From Mesorhizobium tamadayense (lineage in GTDB: Bacteria; Pseudomonadota; Alphaproteobacteria; Rhizobiales; Rhizobiaceae), in NCBI RefSeq assembly GCF_003863365.1, contig NZ_RQXT01000026.1, forward strand, positions 26,855 to 90,854: a stretch of DNA of 64,000 bases, given 5' to 3'. The notes below the pieces were generated by a model. It ran no database searches. It worked only from the letters and a program-made list of their open reading frames with translations, and had not been told where the DNA came from. Of this stretch, positions 50,642 through 59,719 are shown in pieces; positions within the stretch are counted from its first letter, which is position 1, and each line of letters opens with the position of its first letter. The translations under genes were made by a program, and so were the position numbers.

Positions 50642-52159
50642 TCAGGCGGCTGCCAGCATGATTTTGTCGAACCAGTCTTCGAATATCTTCCGCTCCGCCG
50701 CGCTGATGTGCAGGCCATGCTTGGTGCGGCGTTCCAGGATGTCGGCGGCGGTCGTGGCCCATTCAGTATCGCGAAGAAACCTTGCTTCCCGTTCGTACAG
50801 ATCGGAGCCGAAGTGGCGGCCGAGATCCGCTTCGCCGCGCGCATTGGCCAGCAGCTGTCTTGCACGGGTCCCGTAGCACCGCGCGTAGTGCTTCACCAGC
50901 GACGGGCTCAACCATGAAAACTCGGCGTGCAAATCGCTCAGGAACTGCTCGAAGTCTGCATTCGGCAGGTCGCCGCCCGGCAGCGGAGCTGTCGCCGTCC
51001 ATGCTTTCTTCATCGTCGGGAAAAACGGCTGGATCTTTTCAAGCGCATGTTCGGCCAGCTTGCGAAACGTCGTTATCTTGCCGCCAAACACCGAGAGCAT
51101 TGGAGCGCCGCCGCTCGGGGCATCGAGTTCGAAGATATAGTCGCGCGTCACCGCGCTCGGATTGTCGGCATTGTCGTCGTAGAGTGGGCGCACGCCGGAA
51201 AAGCTGTAGACCACGTCCCGCGGCGTGAGCTGCTGCTTGAAGTAGCGATTGACCACTTTGATCAGGTAGTCGATTTCGCTGGCATCGGCGACGACCTCTT
51301 CGGGGCGCCCATCATAGGGAATGTCGGTCGTGCCGATCAGCGCCATGTCGTTCTGATAGGGATTGACGAAAATGACGCGCTTGTCGTTGTTCTGGATCAG
51401 ATAGGCCTGCCGTCCCTCCCAGAATTTCGGCACGACGACATGACTGCCCTTAACCAGGCGGACGTTGCGGGTGCGGTTCTGGCCGGCGACACGGCTCACG
51501 ATGTCGTTGACCCATGGCCCTGCCGCGTTGACCAGCGCTCGAGCGCGGACTTTCGTCACCGCGCCTGCGCGGCCGTCCTGCATCTCGATCGACCACAGGC
51601 CGTTCTCGCGCCGGGCCACAACACAGGCGGTGCGCGTCAGCACCTTGGCGCCCCGCTCCTTTGCATCGAGCGCGTTGAGCAGCACCAGGCGGGCATCGTC
51701 GACCCAGCAATCGGAATATTCGAACCCCCTCTTGAACGCATCCTTGATCGGCGCGCCTTCGGGCGCTGTTCTCAGGTTCAGCGTCCTCGTTCCCGGCAGC
51801 CGCTTGCGGCCGCCAAGGTGGTCGTAGAGGAACAGTCCGAGCCGGATCAGCCATGCCGGCCTGTCCTCAGGGCTGTGAGGGAGAACGAAGCGCATTGGCC
51901 AGATGATGTGCGGAGCCGACTCCAGCAGCACCTCGCGTTCGATGAGCGCCTCGCGAACCAGCCGGAACTCATAATATTCCAGGTAGCGCAGACCGCCATG
52001 CACCAGCTTACCGGAGCGCGAACTGGTGCCTTGAGCAAGGTCGTCCTTCTCGCACAGAATAACGGACAGTCCACGACCCGAAGCATCGCGCGCTATGCCG
52101 GCTCCATTGATGCCGCCGCCGACCACGAAGAGATCGACGATATCGAGTGTATCGTTCAA
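50642..52159 (-). CDS. eryB: Erythritol-4-phosphate dehydrogenase EryB (GlpD-like)
   Basis: FAD-dependent dehydrogenase of the glycerol-3-phosphate dehydrogenase family, 505 aa. The dinucleotide-binding motif is DLFVVGGGINGAGIARDASG near the N-terminus, with GTSSRSGKLVHGGLRYLEYYEF after it and FGGKITTFRKLAEHAL near residue 360. It oxidises L-erythritol 4-phosphate to L-3-tetrulose 4-phosphate and passes electrons to the respiratory chain. The start is read as TTG 52159, which overlaps the eryA stop as TTGA and has GGAG seven bases upstream. In-frame upstream codons would run deep into eryA. Confidence 0.92.
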   Translation of the reverse strand: MNDTLDIVDLFVVGGGINGAGIARDASGRGLSVILCEKDDLAQGTSSRSGKLVHGGLRYLEYYEFRLVREALIEREVLLESAPHIIWPMRFVLPHSPEDRPAWLIRLGLFLYDHLGGRKRLPGTRTLNLRTAPEGAPIKDAFKRGFEYSDCWVDDARLVLLNALDAKERGAKVLTRTACVVARRENGLWSIEMQDGRAGAVTKVRARALVNAAGPWVNDIVSRVAGQNRTRNVRLVKGSHVVVPKFWEGRQAYLIQNNDKRVIFVNPYQNDMALIGTTDIPYDGRPEEVVADASEIDYLIKVVNRYFKQQLTPRDVVYSFSGVRPLYDDNADNPSAVTRDYIFELDAPSGGAPMLSVFGGKITTFRKLAEHALEKIQPFFPTMKKAWTATAPLPGGDLPNADFEQFLSDLHAEFSWLSPSLVKHYARCYGTRARQLLANARGEADLGRHFGSDLYEREARFLRDTEWATTAADILERRTKHGLHISAAERKIFEDWFDKIMLAAA

Positions 52160-53730
52160 GACTTTGCTCCTGTGCACCCGCCGTCGCGCCGACGCGCCAT
52201 GGTCTTCCACACTGGCTGAAGCGCCCGGTGCGCTGCAACAAAGGAAGGGAAGAGAGCATCGTAGGTTTGCGACAGCGCCTCGTCATAAGGATCACACTCG
52301 CCCAGAAGCGGCGTGACCCACTCGGCGCAGCAGTCTTCCATCGAGCGATAGACGCCGAGCCCAACCGCGGCGATCATCGCCGCGCCTGCTGCACCGGCTT
52401 CCTGCCGGCTGCTGTTTCGGACTTGCGCCCGGGTCGCGGCTGCGATGATGCGGCGCAGCGACGGGCTGCGTGCGGCGCCGCCCGACAGGCGGATCTCACC
52501 CGGCACGGCGCCCATTGCCTGGTAGCAATCGCGTGCCGCGAAGGCCAGTCCCTCGAGGACGGCGCGTGCCAGGTCGCCGAAGCCGTGCCTGACGGAAAGG
52601 CCGATCAACCCCGCCCGCGCGTCGGGATCGACGAACGGCCCGCGCTCGCCGGCCAGCGATATGTAGGGCTGGTACAGCAGCGATCCCGGCTCCGATCCCT
52701 CCACCCAGACATCGAGCGCCCTGAGCAACTCGTCACGAGAAAGCTTGGCGCCGCTGGCGGTCAGCACGTCGCGCGCTAGGCCGAGCAGCCAGTCGATGTT
52801 GAGCGTCGCCGCCATGTTGGATTGCAGTTGCGCATAGGCGCCGGGAACGGGCATGGCGATGGTGTAGCCGGACGCGTCGTCGTTGAGGACGACATCGTCG
52901 GCGGTGGCGGCGAAACGCGTGTGGATGCCAGTGGAACCTATCACCGTGCAGCCGACATTGCCGCTCGGATCATACAGGCCGGCCCCTAGCGCCGTGGTGA
53001 CCATGTCCACGTAGCCCAGCACGACCGGTGTACCGTCGAGCAGGCCGGTTTCTGCCGCTGCCGACGGCAAAAGCGCATGCTGGTCGCTCGTGCCTTCGAG
53101 CATGGCAGGCAGCAAGCGGCGATGTGTCGTCAGATCCAGTATGTCGAGGACCTCGTCGGAATATGTGCGGGAGCGGAAATCGCCGAAGGTGAATGTCCCT
53201 TCCGAAGGATCCGTGACGCGCTCGCCCGTCGTTTTGAAATAGAGCCAGTCCTTGCAGTGAAAGGCGGTTGCGGCCCGCTGGATGATTTCCGGCCTGTTCT
53301 TCTTCAGCCAGCTCAACTGGGCGCCCTGCTGACAGGCATTGAGCCCCGTGCCGGTAAGCTCGAACCGCCTGCGATCCGACGGGTCCCCACGCATCTCATC
53401 CACCAGATGTCCGGCGCGGGCGTCGAGCCAAAGCCAGGCGCGCGTGACCGGCAAGCCGTCGCGGTCGATCAGCCAGGTTCCGTCGCCCTGCCCGGTGATT
53501 GCAACCGCCGCGGTCCGCCGCGCCAGGTCAGGTACCTTCGTCGCCAATTCGCGAACGGTCTGCACCATATCGCGCCAGGTCTGATCGAGATCCTGTTCGG
53601 CGCCGCCGCCTTCCAGCGTGACAAAGCTGTTTGTCACCGAGGCCATAGCGAGCTGCCGCCCGGACAGATCGAAAGCCACCGATTTGATCACGGATGTTCC
53701 GGCGTCGATCCCGATCAGCACATCCTTCAT
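52156..53730 (-). CDS. eryA: Erythritol kinase EryA (FGGY family)
   Basis: FGGY carbohydrate kinase of 524 aa. The N-terminal ATP-binding segment is LIGIDAGTSVIKSVAFDLSG; GYVDMVTTALGAG and GCTVIGSTGIHTR occur in the middle. The C-terminal domain has the family region LARAVLEGLAFAARDCYQAMG and IRLSGGAARSPSLRRIIA. It phosphorylates erythritol to L-erythritol 4-phosphate, the first step of the pathway. Assignment to EryA rather than another polyol kinase rests on the operon with eryB, eryC, tpi and rpiB. The last codons overlap eryB. Confidence 0.92.
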   Translation of the reverse strand: MKDVLIGIDAGTSVIKSVAFDLSGRQLAMASVTNSFVTLEGGGAEQDLDQTWRDMVQTVRELATKVPDLARRTAAVAITGQGDGTWLIDRDGLPVTRAWLWLDARAGHLVDEMRGDPSDRRRFELTGTGLNACQQGAQLSWLKKNRPEIIQRAATAFHCKDWLYFKTTGERVTDPSEGTFTFGDFRSRTYSDEVLDILDLTTHRRLLPAMLEGTSDQHALLPSAAAETGLLDGTPVVLGYVDMVTTALGAGLYDPSGNVGCTVIGSTGIHTRFAATADDVVLNDDASGYTIAMPVPGAYAQLQSNMAATLNIDWLLGLARDVLTASGAKLSRDELLRALDVWVEGSEPGSLLYQPYISLAGERGPFVDPDARAGLIGLSVRHGFGDLARAVLEGLAFAARDCYQAMGAVPGEIRLSGGAARSPSLRRIIAAATRAQVRNSSRQEAGAAGAAMIAAVGLGVYRSMEDCCAEWVTPLLGECDPYDEALSQTYDALFPSFVAAHRALQPVWKTMARRRDGGCTGAKS

Positions 53731-53818
53731 GCGGCAAGTTCCGGATAGTTACAAAGAGAGTTCACAGGGATGGTCCATCTGTCCCCCCCAAAGGGATGAC
53801 AAGACAGGGGTGATAAGA

Positions 53819-53844
53819 CAGGGGTGCCCGCGAGGACACCCCTG
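53819..53844 (-). terminator. Hairpin between the binding-protein gene and eryA
   Basis: CAGGGGTG (53819-53826) and CACCCCTG (53837-53844) form a perfect 8-bp stem with a 10-base loop, just after the binding-protein stop. On the minus strand it is followed by TCTTATCACCCCTGTC, in which CACCCCTGTCTT is repeated. There is no long T run, so it probably stabilises the upstream message or attenuates rather than fully terminates. Confidence 0.55.
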
Positions 53845-53852
53845 CCCGTTTC

Positions 53853-54794
53853 TCATTCCGAAAGCACGAAGGGTGCGGTGTACTTGTCCACATTGTCCTT
53901 GGTGATGAGGAGGCAATCGAACAGCTGCTTCTCGCTGGAAGCGCCGGTAGCGCCGGTCTTGATGAACGAGTCCGCCTGCTGCACGGCCTTCGCCGAGAAG
54001 ATGGCCACTGGCTGGAGCACCGTGTACTGCAGTTCGCCGGACTTGATCGCTGCGACCGCGTCCGGGGAACCGTCGAAGCCGCCGACCTTGATGCCGGATA
54101 GCTTGCCGGCCTCTTTCAGCGCGGCGACCGCACCGAGCGCCATTTCGTCATTGCCGCTGATCACGGCGATGACGTCGGGATTGGCCTGCAACATGCTCTG
54201 CATCTTGTCGTGGCCCTGGGTGCGATCCCAGTTGGCGACCTGCGAAGCCGCCTTTTCGAGATCCGGATACTGGCTGATGACAGTCTCGTATCCGTTAGAG
54301 CGCGTGGCGGCGTTGTTGTCCGACGGAGCGCCGAGAAGTTCGACAAATTTGCCCTTCTCGCCGACAGCCTGCACCCACTGTTGCGCGCCGAGAGCAGCGC
54401 CCTGGGCGTTGTTGGAGACGAGCTGCCCCTTGGCAAGACCCTCCTGGTTGATCTCGGCGTTGACGAGGAAAACCGGGATGTTGGCTGCAATCGCCTTCTT
54501 CACCGCGCCGACGGAACCGTCGGCGTTGGCCGGATCGAGGATGATCGCCACGGACTTGTTGGTGATGGCGGTGTCGATCAGGTTGCTTTCCGTGTTGGTG
54601 TCGCCCTTGTGCGCGGCAACGTTCGCCGTATAGCCGAGCTTCTCGGCCTCGGCCTTGGCGACATTGCCCTCGGTCAGCCAGTACGGGTTCGCCGGATCGT
54701 TGACGATGATCGAGATCAGGCCTTCGGCCGACGCGGCGGCCGCAAACCCCACGACCATCGCTGCAGCCAGCAGCCCTTTAAGCATGGTCTTCAT
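53853..54794 (-). CDS. Polyol ABC transporter periplasmic binding protein
   Basis: Ribose-type (RbsB-like) periplasmic binding protein of 313 aa. Signal peptide MKTMLKGLLAAAMVVGFAAA with cleavage after ASA. Conserved Peripla_BP_4 segments: DPANPYWLTEGNVAKAEAEKLG, IILDPANADGSVGAVKKA and DVIAVISGNDEMALGAVAAL. The start is ATG 54794, since GGAGGA sits six bases upstream; the ATG two codons earlier abuts that site. It is part of the importer for erythritol or a related polyol. A hairpin follows the gene, a common arrangement that keeps binding-protein mRNA abundant. Confidence 0.92.
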   Translation of the reverse strand: MKTMLKGLLAAAMVVGFAAAASAEGLISIIVNDPANPYWLTEGNVAKAEAEKLGYTANVAAHKGDTNTESNLIDTAITNKSVAIILDPANADGSVGAVKKAIAANIPVFLVNAEINQEGLAKGQLVSNNAQGAALGAQQWVQAVGEKGKFVELLGAPSDNNAATRSNGYETVISQYPDLEKAASQVANWDRTQGHDKMQSMLQANPDVIAVISGNDEMALGAVAALKEAGKLSGIKVGGFDGSPDAVAAIKSGELQYTVLQPVAIFSAKAVQQADSFIKTGATGASSEKQLFDCLLITKDNVDKYTAPFVLSE

Positions 54795-54831
54795 GTACAT
54801 TCCTCCAATGATTGCTTGGTGTTGCTGCCGA

Positions 54832-55965
54832 TCACCCGGCAGTCTTCCCGTGGGCAGGATTGGCCGCTTCGGCCTTCCCCCGTTTCTGAGAAGTCGATTG
54901 GCCGTTGGTCGAGCTCGCAAGCTTGCTCCGACGGCGATACTGAACGGCATTGAGAAGCACAGCGAGCACGATGACCGCGCCGGTGAACACTGTCTGCCAG
55001 TAGGACGAGATGCCGATGATCACCAGACCATCGGAAAGGAAGCCGATGACGAAGGCTCCGAGCAAGGTTCCGCGGATGTTGCCGCGGCCGCCGGTCAGCG
55101 CCGCGCCGCCGATGACGACGGCGGCGATAGCCGTCAATTCGTAGGTGGTGCCGGCGGTGGGTCCCGCCGAAGTCAGCTGCGAAGACAGGATCAGGCCGGC
55201 GATAGCGGCACAGATGCCTGAAAGCACATAGACGGAAACCTGCACGGTCTTGACCGGAACGCCGGACAGCTCGGCCGCGCGCTCGTTGCCGCCCGAGGCG
55301 TAGAGCCAGCGCCCGAAGGCGCTGCGGTTCAACACGATGCTGCCGATGAAAGCGATCACCGCCAAAACCACCACGCCTGTCGGAACGCCGAACAGGCGAT
55401 TGAAGCCGAGCGCATCGAAGCCGGTATTTCCGAGTTCGGGCCTGCCGCCGAGATTGTTGTAGGTCAAACCGCTCGTCATCAGCAGCGCCAGGCCGCGCGC
55501 CATATACATGACGCCCAGCGTGGCCACGAAGGCCGGGACCTTGAAACGGGCAATGAGGACACCGTTGATCAGACCGACGACGGCGCCCAGCATGCATGCC
55601 AGAACCGCGACCACCCAGACCGGCGGGTAGAGAACGACGCCAAACCAGCTCAGCGCCACGCCCTGCATCAGAAAGCCGGCGACGACGCCGGCGAGTCCAA
55701 GCGTCGAGCCCACCGACAGATCGATGCCGCCATTGAGGATGACCAGCAACATGCCGACAGCGAGAATCCCGAATATGGCGACGTGCGAGGCCATGGTCAG
55801 GAAATTCGCCACGGAGAGGTAGTAGGGCGACAGGATCGAAAAGACGACGATGATGGCGATCAGCGCAAAGAAGGCCCGGCCTTCGAGCAGCAGCTTGGCC
55901 ACGTCGAAGCCTTCGCTGCGCACGGCTGGACTGGACTGCTTGGCTGCCTGGCTGACGTTGCTCAT
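54832..55965 (-). CDS. Polyol ABC transporter permease (RbsC-like)
   Basis: Inner-membrane permease of the carbohydrate-uptake-2 class, about 377 aa with eight or more hydrophobic segments (FFALIAIIVVFSILSPYYLS first). AAVVIGGAALTGGRGNIRGTLLGA is the family's ATPase-contact region. The start at 55965 (MSNVSQAAKQ) has CGGAG upstream; ATG 55986 is an alternative directly after the ATPase gene stop. Confidence 0.92.
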   Translation of the reverse strand: MSNVSQAAKQSSPAVRSEGFDVAKLLLEGRAFFALIAIIVVFSILSPYYLSVANFLTMASHVAIFGILAVGMLLVILNGGIDLSVGSTLGLAGVVAGFLMQGVALSWFGVVLYPPVWVVAVLACMLGAVVGLINGVLIARFKVPAFVATLGVMYMARGLALLMTSGLTYNNLGGRPELGNTGFDALGFNRLFGVPTGVVVLAVIAFIGSIVLNRSAFGRWLYASGGNERAAELSGVPVKTVQVSVYVLSGICAAIAGLILSSQLTSAGPTAGTTYELTAIAAVVIGGAALTGGRGNIRGTLLGAFVIGFLSDGLVIIGISSYWQTVFTGAVIVLAVLLNAVQYRRRSKLASSTNGQSTSQKRGKAEAANPAHGKTAG

Positions 55966-55991
55966 GATCGGGGCTCCGAAATTCATGGTGA

Positions 55992-57533
55992 TCAGGCAAT
56001 CACGGCTTCGCCCGAGGCGGCCATGATCTGCTCTTTGGTGGCGTCGGCGCCGAACTGCGCCGAAATCCTGCCTCGTCGCATCACCACGATCCGGTGGGCA
56101 ATGCTCAGGCACTCGTTGACCTCCGAGGTCGAGAAGACGACCGCCAGCCCCTGCGCGGCACGCTCGCTCAGCAAGCGGAAAACCTCGGCCTTGGCGCCGA
56201 CATCGATACCGCGGCTCGGCTCGTCCAGAAGGATGACCTTGGGATTTGTCGTCAGCATCTTGCCGATGACGACCTTCTGCTGGTTGCCGCCCGACAGCGA
56301 TCCGATCATGGCGTTGCCGCCTGCGGTCTTGATGGTCACCTTGCGGATCGAGCTGTCGATCAGCTCACGTTCCCTGGAGCGCGAAAGAAACAGTCCCTTG
56401 GCGAACGCCTCGATGCTGGCGAGCGAAAGGTTGCGGCCGACGGTCATCGTCTGCACCAGCCCGTCTCGCTGGCGGTCCTCAGGCACGAGCACAAGACCTC
56501 TGCCGATACGCTGCGCGATGCTAAGTCCCGAGAGGTCCTCACCTTCCAAAAGCGCCCGGCCGCCCGCCATCGGCACGCGTCCCGCGACGGCTTCCAGCAA
56601 CTCCGTGCGTCCTGCGCCCATCAGTCCGTAGATGCAGACGATCTCGCCCGCCCTGACATCCAGCGACAGATGATCGACGACCGAATAGCCTGAACCCGAA
56701 GCATCGACGACGCTCACATCCTCGATCGAAAGGGCGACCTCGCCGAATTCATGGCCGGTCGGCGGCGAGCCAAGGTCGAAGTTCTCACCCACCATGTTGC
56801 GGACGATCCACTCGAGATCGATGTCCCTGGCTTCGGCCGTTGCCGTTATCGCCCCGTCGCGCAGGACGACTGCGTAGTCGGTGATCTGCAGGGCCTCCTC
56901 GAGGTGATGCGATATGTAGACGATGGAGACACCACGGCTGGTCAAATCGCGGATGACCCTGAACAGCACCTCCACCTCTGTCGCGCTCAGCGCGGATGTC
57001 GGTTCGTCCATGATGAGGATGCGGGAATCGACGGACAGCGCCCTGGCGATCTCGACGATCTGCTGCTGGCCCAGGCGCAGGTCCTCGACCGGGGTCATCG
57101 GGTCGATGTCCTCTTCGAGCTCGGCCATCAGCGCGCGCGCCTGGCGCGCCTCTTCGGCGAAGTCGAGGCCGGTCGCCGTGCGCAGTTCGCGGCCCATGAA
57201 GATGTTGTCGCGAACGCTGAGGTTCGGCGCCAGACTCAATTCCTGATGGATGATCGAGATGCCGCGGTCGCGCGCGTCCGAAGACGAAGAAAAGCTGACG
57301 ATATTGCCGTCGAGCACGATCTCGCCGGATGTCGGCGTCACCACGCCGGACAGGATCTTCATCAGCGTCGACTTGCCGGCGCCATTCTCTCCGAACAGGG
57401 TGGTGACCTTGCCGCGGCGGATGTCGAAGTTGACGCCCTTGAGCGCATGAACGCCGCCGTATGACATGGCGATGTTGCGCGCCGAAAGCACGGCATCGCC
57501 AGTCGCAAGCCCGTTGCCGGAAGCCGGGTTCAT
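55992..57533 (-). CDS. Polyol ABC transporter ATP-binding protein (two-domain, RbsA-like)
   Basis: Tandem ATPase of 513 aa typical of ribose-class importers. The first domain has Walker A GENGAGKST, signature LRLGQQQIVEIARAL, and Walker B LIMDEPTSAL. The second has a degenerate Walker A (GLMGAGRTELL), signature LSGGNQQKVVIGKML and Walker B ILLDEPSRGID. Its start overlaps the DUF2291 gene stop by four bases (ATGA). Confidence 0.94.
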   Translation of the reverse strand: MNPASGNGLATGDAVLSARNIAMSYGGVHALKGVNFDIRRGKVTTLFGENGAGKSTLMKILSGVVTPTSGEIVLDGNIVSFSSSSDARDRGISIIHQELSLAPNLSVRDNIFMGRELRTATGLDFAEEARQARALMAELEEDIDPMTPVEDLRLGQQQIVEIARALSVDSRILIMDEPTSALSATEVEVLFRVIRDLTSRGVSIVYISHHLEEALQITDYAVVLRDGAITATAEARDIDLEWIVRNMVGENFDLGSPPTGHEFGEVALSIEDVSVVDASGSGYSVVDHLSLDVRAGEIVCIYGLMGAGRTELLEAVAGRVPMAGGRALLEGEDLSGLSIAQRIGRGLVLVPEDRQRDGLVQTMTVGRNLSLASIEAFAKGLFLSRSRERELIDSSIRKVTIKTAGGNAMIGSLSGGNQQKVVIGKMLTTNPKVILLDEPSRGIDVGAKAEVFRLLSERAAQGLAVVFSTSEVNECLSIAHRIVVMRRGRISAQFGADATKEQIMAASGEAVIA

Positions 57534-58186
57534 TTGACCTCCAGCCTTACCGGAGTGACCAGCCAGCTCTTCGGATTGACCAGCTTGAACGCGCCGACCA
57601 CCGAAATGGTCTTGCCGCCCAACGCGCTGGTATCGACTTTCGACAGCACTTCCTTCTTCATCTCGTTGTTCAGCGCCGAACCGGCGTCCTGATATTCGAT
57701 CTGGTTGGTGAACTGGCCGAATGTGATCTTGCCAGTGGCGTCGCGAAGCTCGGTTCCGTTGATCGCCGGCCCAGTCTGCACCCGAATCAGCAGCGTATCC
57801 GGCACGCCATCGACGGCGACCTTGTAGATGCCCGATTTTCCCTCGCCGACGAGGCCGGTGAACTTGACCGAGAAGACCGGTCCGACACCGGCCGCGACGC
57901 CGTATTCCTTTTCGGCCGTCGCCCTGTCCTTGGCGATCGCCGTCGCCACCGTCACCGCGTCGGCGGCACGGGCTTCGACATCGGCCTGCACCTTGGGAAA
58001 TTCCGACTTTCCGTACTCCTGTGCGGAAAACACGGCGTTTCGCACGTCACCGGCGGACCCGATCCTGATCACCTTCGTGTCAAGCGCCATGGCGCCGAGC
58101 AGCACTAGAACCGCAACGGCGGCAATCATCCGGCGAAGGCTTGGCGAGACATGCCAACTCGACGCGGAGCCAGCCTTAGAACTCAT
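57530..58186 (-). CDS. DUF2291 periplasmic/lipoprotein-like accessory of sugar ABC transporter
   Basis: A 218-aa protein with one N-terminal hydrophobic segment (MIAAVAVLVLLGAMALDTKV) and a periplasmic remainder. The GVGPVFSVKFTGLVGEGKSG and DGVPDTLLIRVQTGPAINGTELRD segments match the DUF2291 family, which occurs next to ribose-type importer genes in proteobacteria. Its function is unknown; it lies between the eryD regulator and the ATPase gene and overlaps the latter, so it is likely made with the transporter. Members often have a lipobox; none is obvious here. Confidence 0.82.
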   Translation of the reverse strand: MSSKAGSASSWHVSPSLRRMIAAVAVLVLLGAMALDTKVIRIGSAGDVRNAVFSAQEYGKSEFPKVQADVEARAADAVTVATAIAKDRATAEKEYGVAAGVGPVFSVKFTGLVGEGKSGIYKVAVDGVPDTLLIRVQTGPAINGTELRDATGKITFGQFTNQIEYQDAGSALNNEMKKEVLSKVDTSALGGKTISVVGAFKLVNPKSWLVTPVRLEVK

Positions 58187-58219
58187 GACGCAACCGCCGG
58201 CGAAGCGGATTTTCCGTAG

Positions 58220-59239
58220 TCACGCATCTGACGATCCTCCGTTCGCTTGGTGTTTCGTCGCCGCCTGCGCGCCATCAGGCCGGCTTTCGACGAGCGCGCG
58301 GGCTGTCGTTTCATCGGTGATCAGGCCACTCAGATAACGGCTTTTGAGCACCGCCCTGATCGCCCGCACCTTCACCTTGCCGCCGGCGACGGCGACAATT
58401 CTGCGGCCCTTCAACTGGTCTCGTGGCAGCGCCAGTATTCTTTCCGACAACGCCGTTTCCACCGGGCGTCCTCTGTCGTCGAAGAAATGGGCAAGCAATT
58501 CACCGACGCCGCCGTCACGCTTGACCTCATCGATCTCGGAGTGCTCGATCATGCCTGTGGCGACGAGCGACGCTTCCCGCTCGGCGGTCCCGATTCCTAC
58601 AAACATCAGGTCGGACCGGCCTGCGAGGTCGAAGACGTCGCTGATGCCGCGCTGGCCAAGCAGCACCTCGCGGTCTTCCACGGTGTTGGCGACAAACGGC
58701 ACCGGCATCACATAGGCCTGCGCGCCGGTCCGCTCGGCCAGGCGATGAATGACGTCATGGGGATTGGCCGCGAATTTGCGCGTCACGCCGCCAAGCAAAG
58801 AAACAAAGCGGACATGGCCGGCGGCGGTGCGCGTCAGATACTCGACGCTGGCTGCAAGGGTGCGGCCATGGCCGACACCGATCAGCATCTCTTCGCCGCG
58901 CTCGATCTCTCGCTTCAGGAATTGGGCGCCCGCAATGCCCAGCCCTGTCAGAGGCAGGTCGTCCTGGTCCAGGTCGGGAACCACCTCGCAGGTATCGAGC
59001 CCGTAGGCGGCGATCAGGCGCTGCTCCAGGTCGACGCACTCGCCGACGTCGCCGTCGATGAAGACCCTGATCAGACCATCCTGGGTGGCTCTGGTGATGA
59101 GCCGGTGCGCCTTGAGGCTGGTCAGGCCAAGCCGTTTGGCGACCTGGGCCTGCGTGAGACCGCCGGCATAGTGAAGCCAAGCCGCGCGCGTGGCGAGACT
59201 AGACTCATGATCGCGGTTGGCGGTTCCGCCGGATTTCAC
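58220..59239 (-). CDS. eryD: SorC/DeoR-type regulator EryD
   Basis: SorC-family transcriptional regulator of 339 aa. The N-terminal helix-turn-helix is RAAWLHYAGGLTQAQVAKRLGL followed by TSLKAHRLITRA; the large sugar-phosphate-binding domain begins near residue 75 and contains GVGHGRTLAASVEYL and RFVSLLGGVTRKF. The start is GTG 59239 with GGGAGGAGATGAC upstream; a longer in-frame ATG at 59281 lacks a site. EryD represses ery genes in Brucella and rhizobia. It is the first gene of the transporter-ery operon, and its C-terminal tail is short and polar. Confidence 0.88.
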   Translation of the reverse strand: MKSGGTANRDHESSLATRAAWLHYAGGLTQAQVAKRLGLTSLKAHRLITRATQDGLIRVFIDGDVGECVDLEQRLIAAYGLDTCEVVPDLDQDDLPLTGLGIAGAQFLKREIERGEEMLIGVGHGRTLAASVEYLTRTAAGHVRFVSLLGGVTRKFAANPHDVIHRLAERTGAQAYVMPVPFVANTVEDREVLLGQRGISDVFDLAGRSDLMFVGIGTAEREASLVATGMIEHSEIDEVKRDGGVGELLAHFFDDRGRPVETALSERILALPRDQLKGRRIVAVAGGKVKVRAIRAVLKSRYLSGLITDETTARALVESRPDGAQAATKHQANGGSSDA

Positions 59240-59719
59240 GTCATCTCCTCCCTGAGATGATATTATTATCTTTATCTGCAAAAATTTTCACATCCCTGCG
59301 CCACTGTCAACCCCAACGAGACCGGAGCACAGCGCGATCGAGATCCTTGGGCTTGGCTTGCTTGGCCGCGCCCAGACCGTCCCCCGCTCAGCCAACTGAG
59401 CCATTCGGGAGCTCCACATCCCAGTATATTAGCGATCATACGATTGTGTTAAATTAACGTCAATCATCGTTATGTCGCGCTTTAAATGAGCTGAGGAGAT
59501 GCATTACAATAGCTGCATGATCACTTAACTGATTGTTTTTTATCACCTATCACGCCAAAATCTAAAATCCCACCCGGACTGTGAGATACCGGCTATGCGT
59601 GGGATCGCAGTCATGGACTGCCGATCAAGTCCAGTTTGCCTTGCGGTGGGTATCGGCATCCACGTCGGTGCCGAGACATGCGCATAGCCGGATCGGCCAG
59701 CTGCAGCGAAGCCGCACGA
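59240..59719. other. Upstream region of the ery operon
   Basis: About 480 bp, distinctly A/T-richer than the genes, between eryD and the end of the GlpD-like gene. It must contain the promoter of the eryD-transporter-ery operon. The notable element is the 19-bp sequence at 59447 that recurs at 63924. An AT-rich block (ATGATATTATTATC) lies about 15-25 bp upstream of the GTG start. No gene is supported. Confidence 0.6.
59447..59465. promoter_or_regulatory. 19-bp shared element, copy 1 (upstream of eryD operon)
   Basis: TGTTAAATTAACGTCAATC, identical to 63924-63942 and containing the palindrome GTTAAATTAAC. It lies about 210 bp upstream of the eryD start. Flanking bases extend similarity (ATCGTTATG here, CATATAACGATG at the other site, in the opposite sense). 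It is a candidate operator for the DeoR-type regulator encoded at 61426. Confidence 0.65.
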
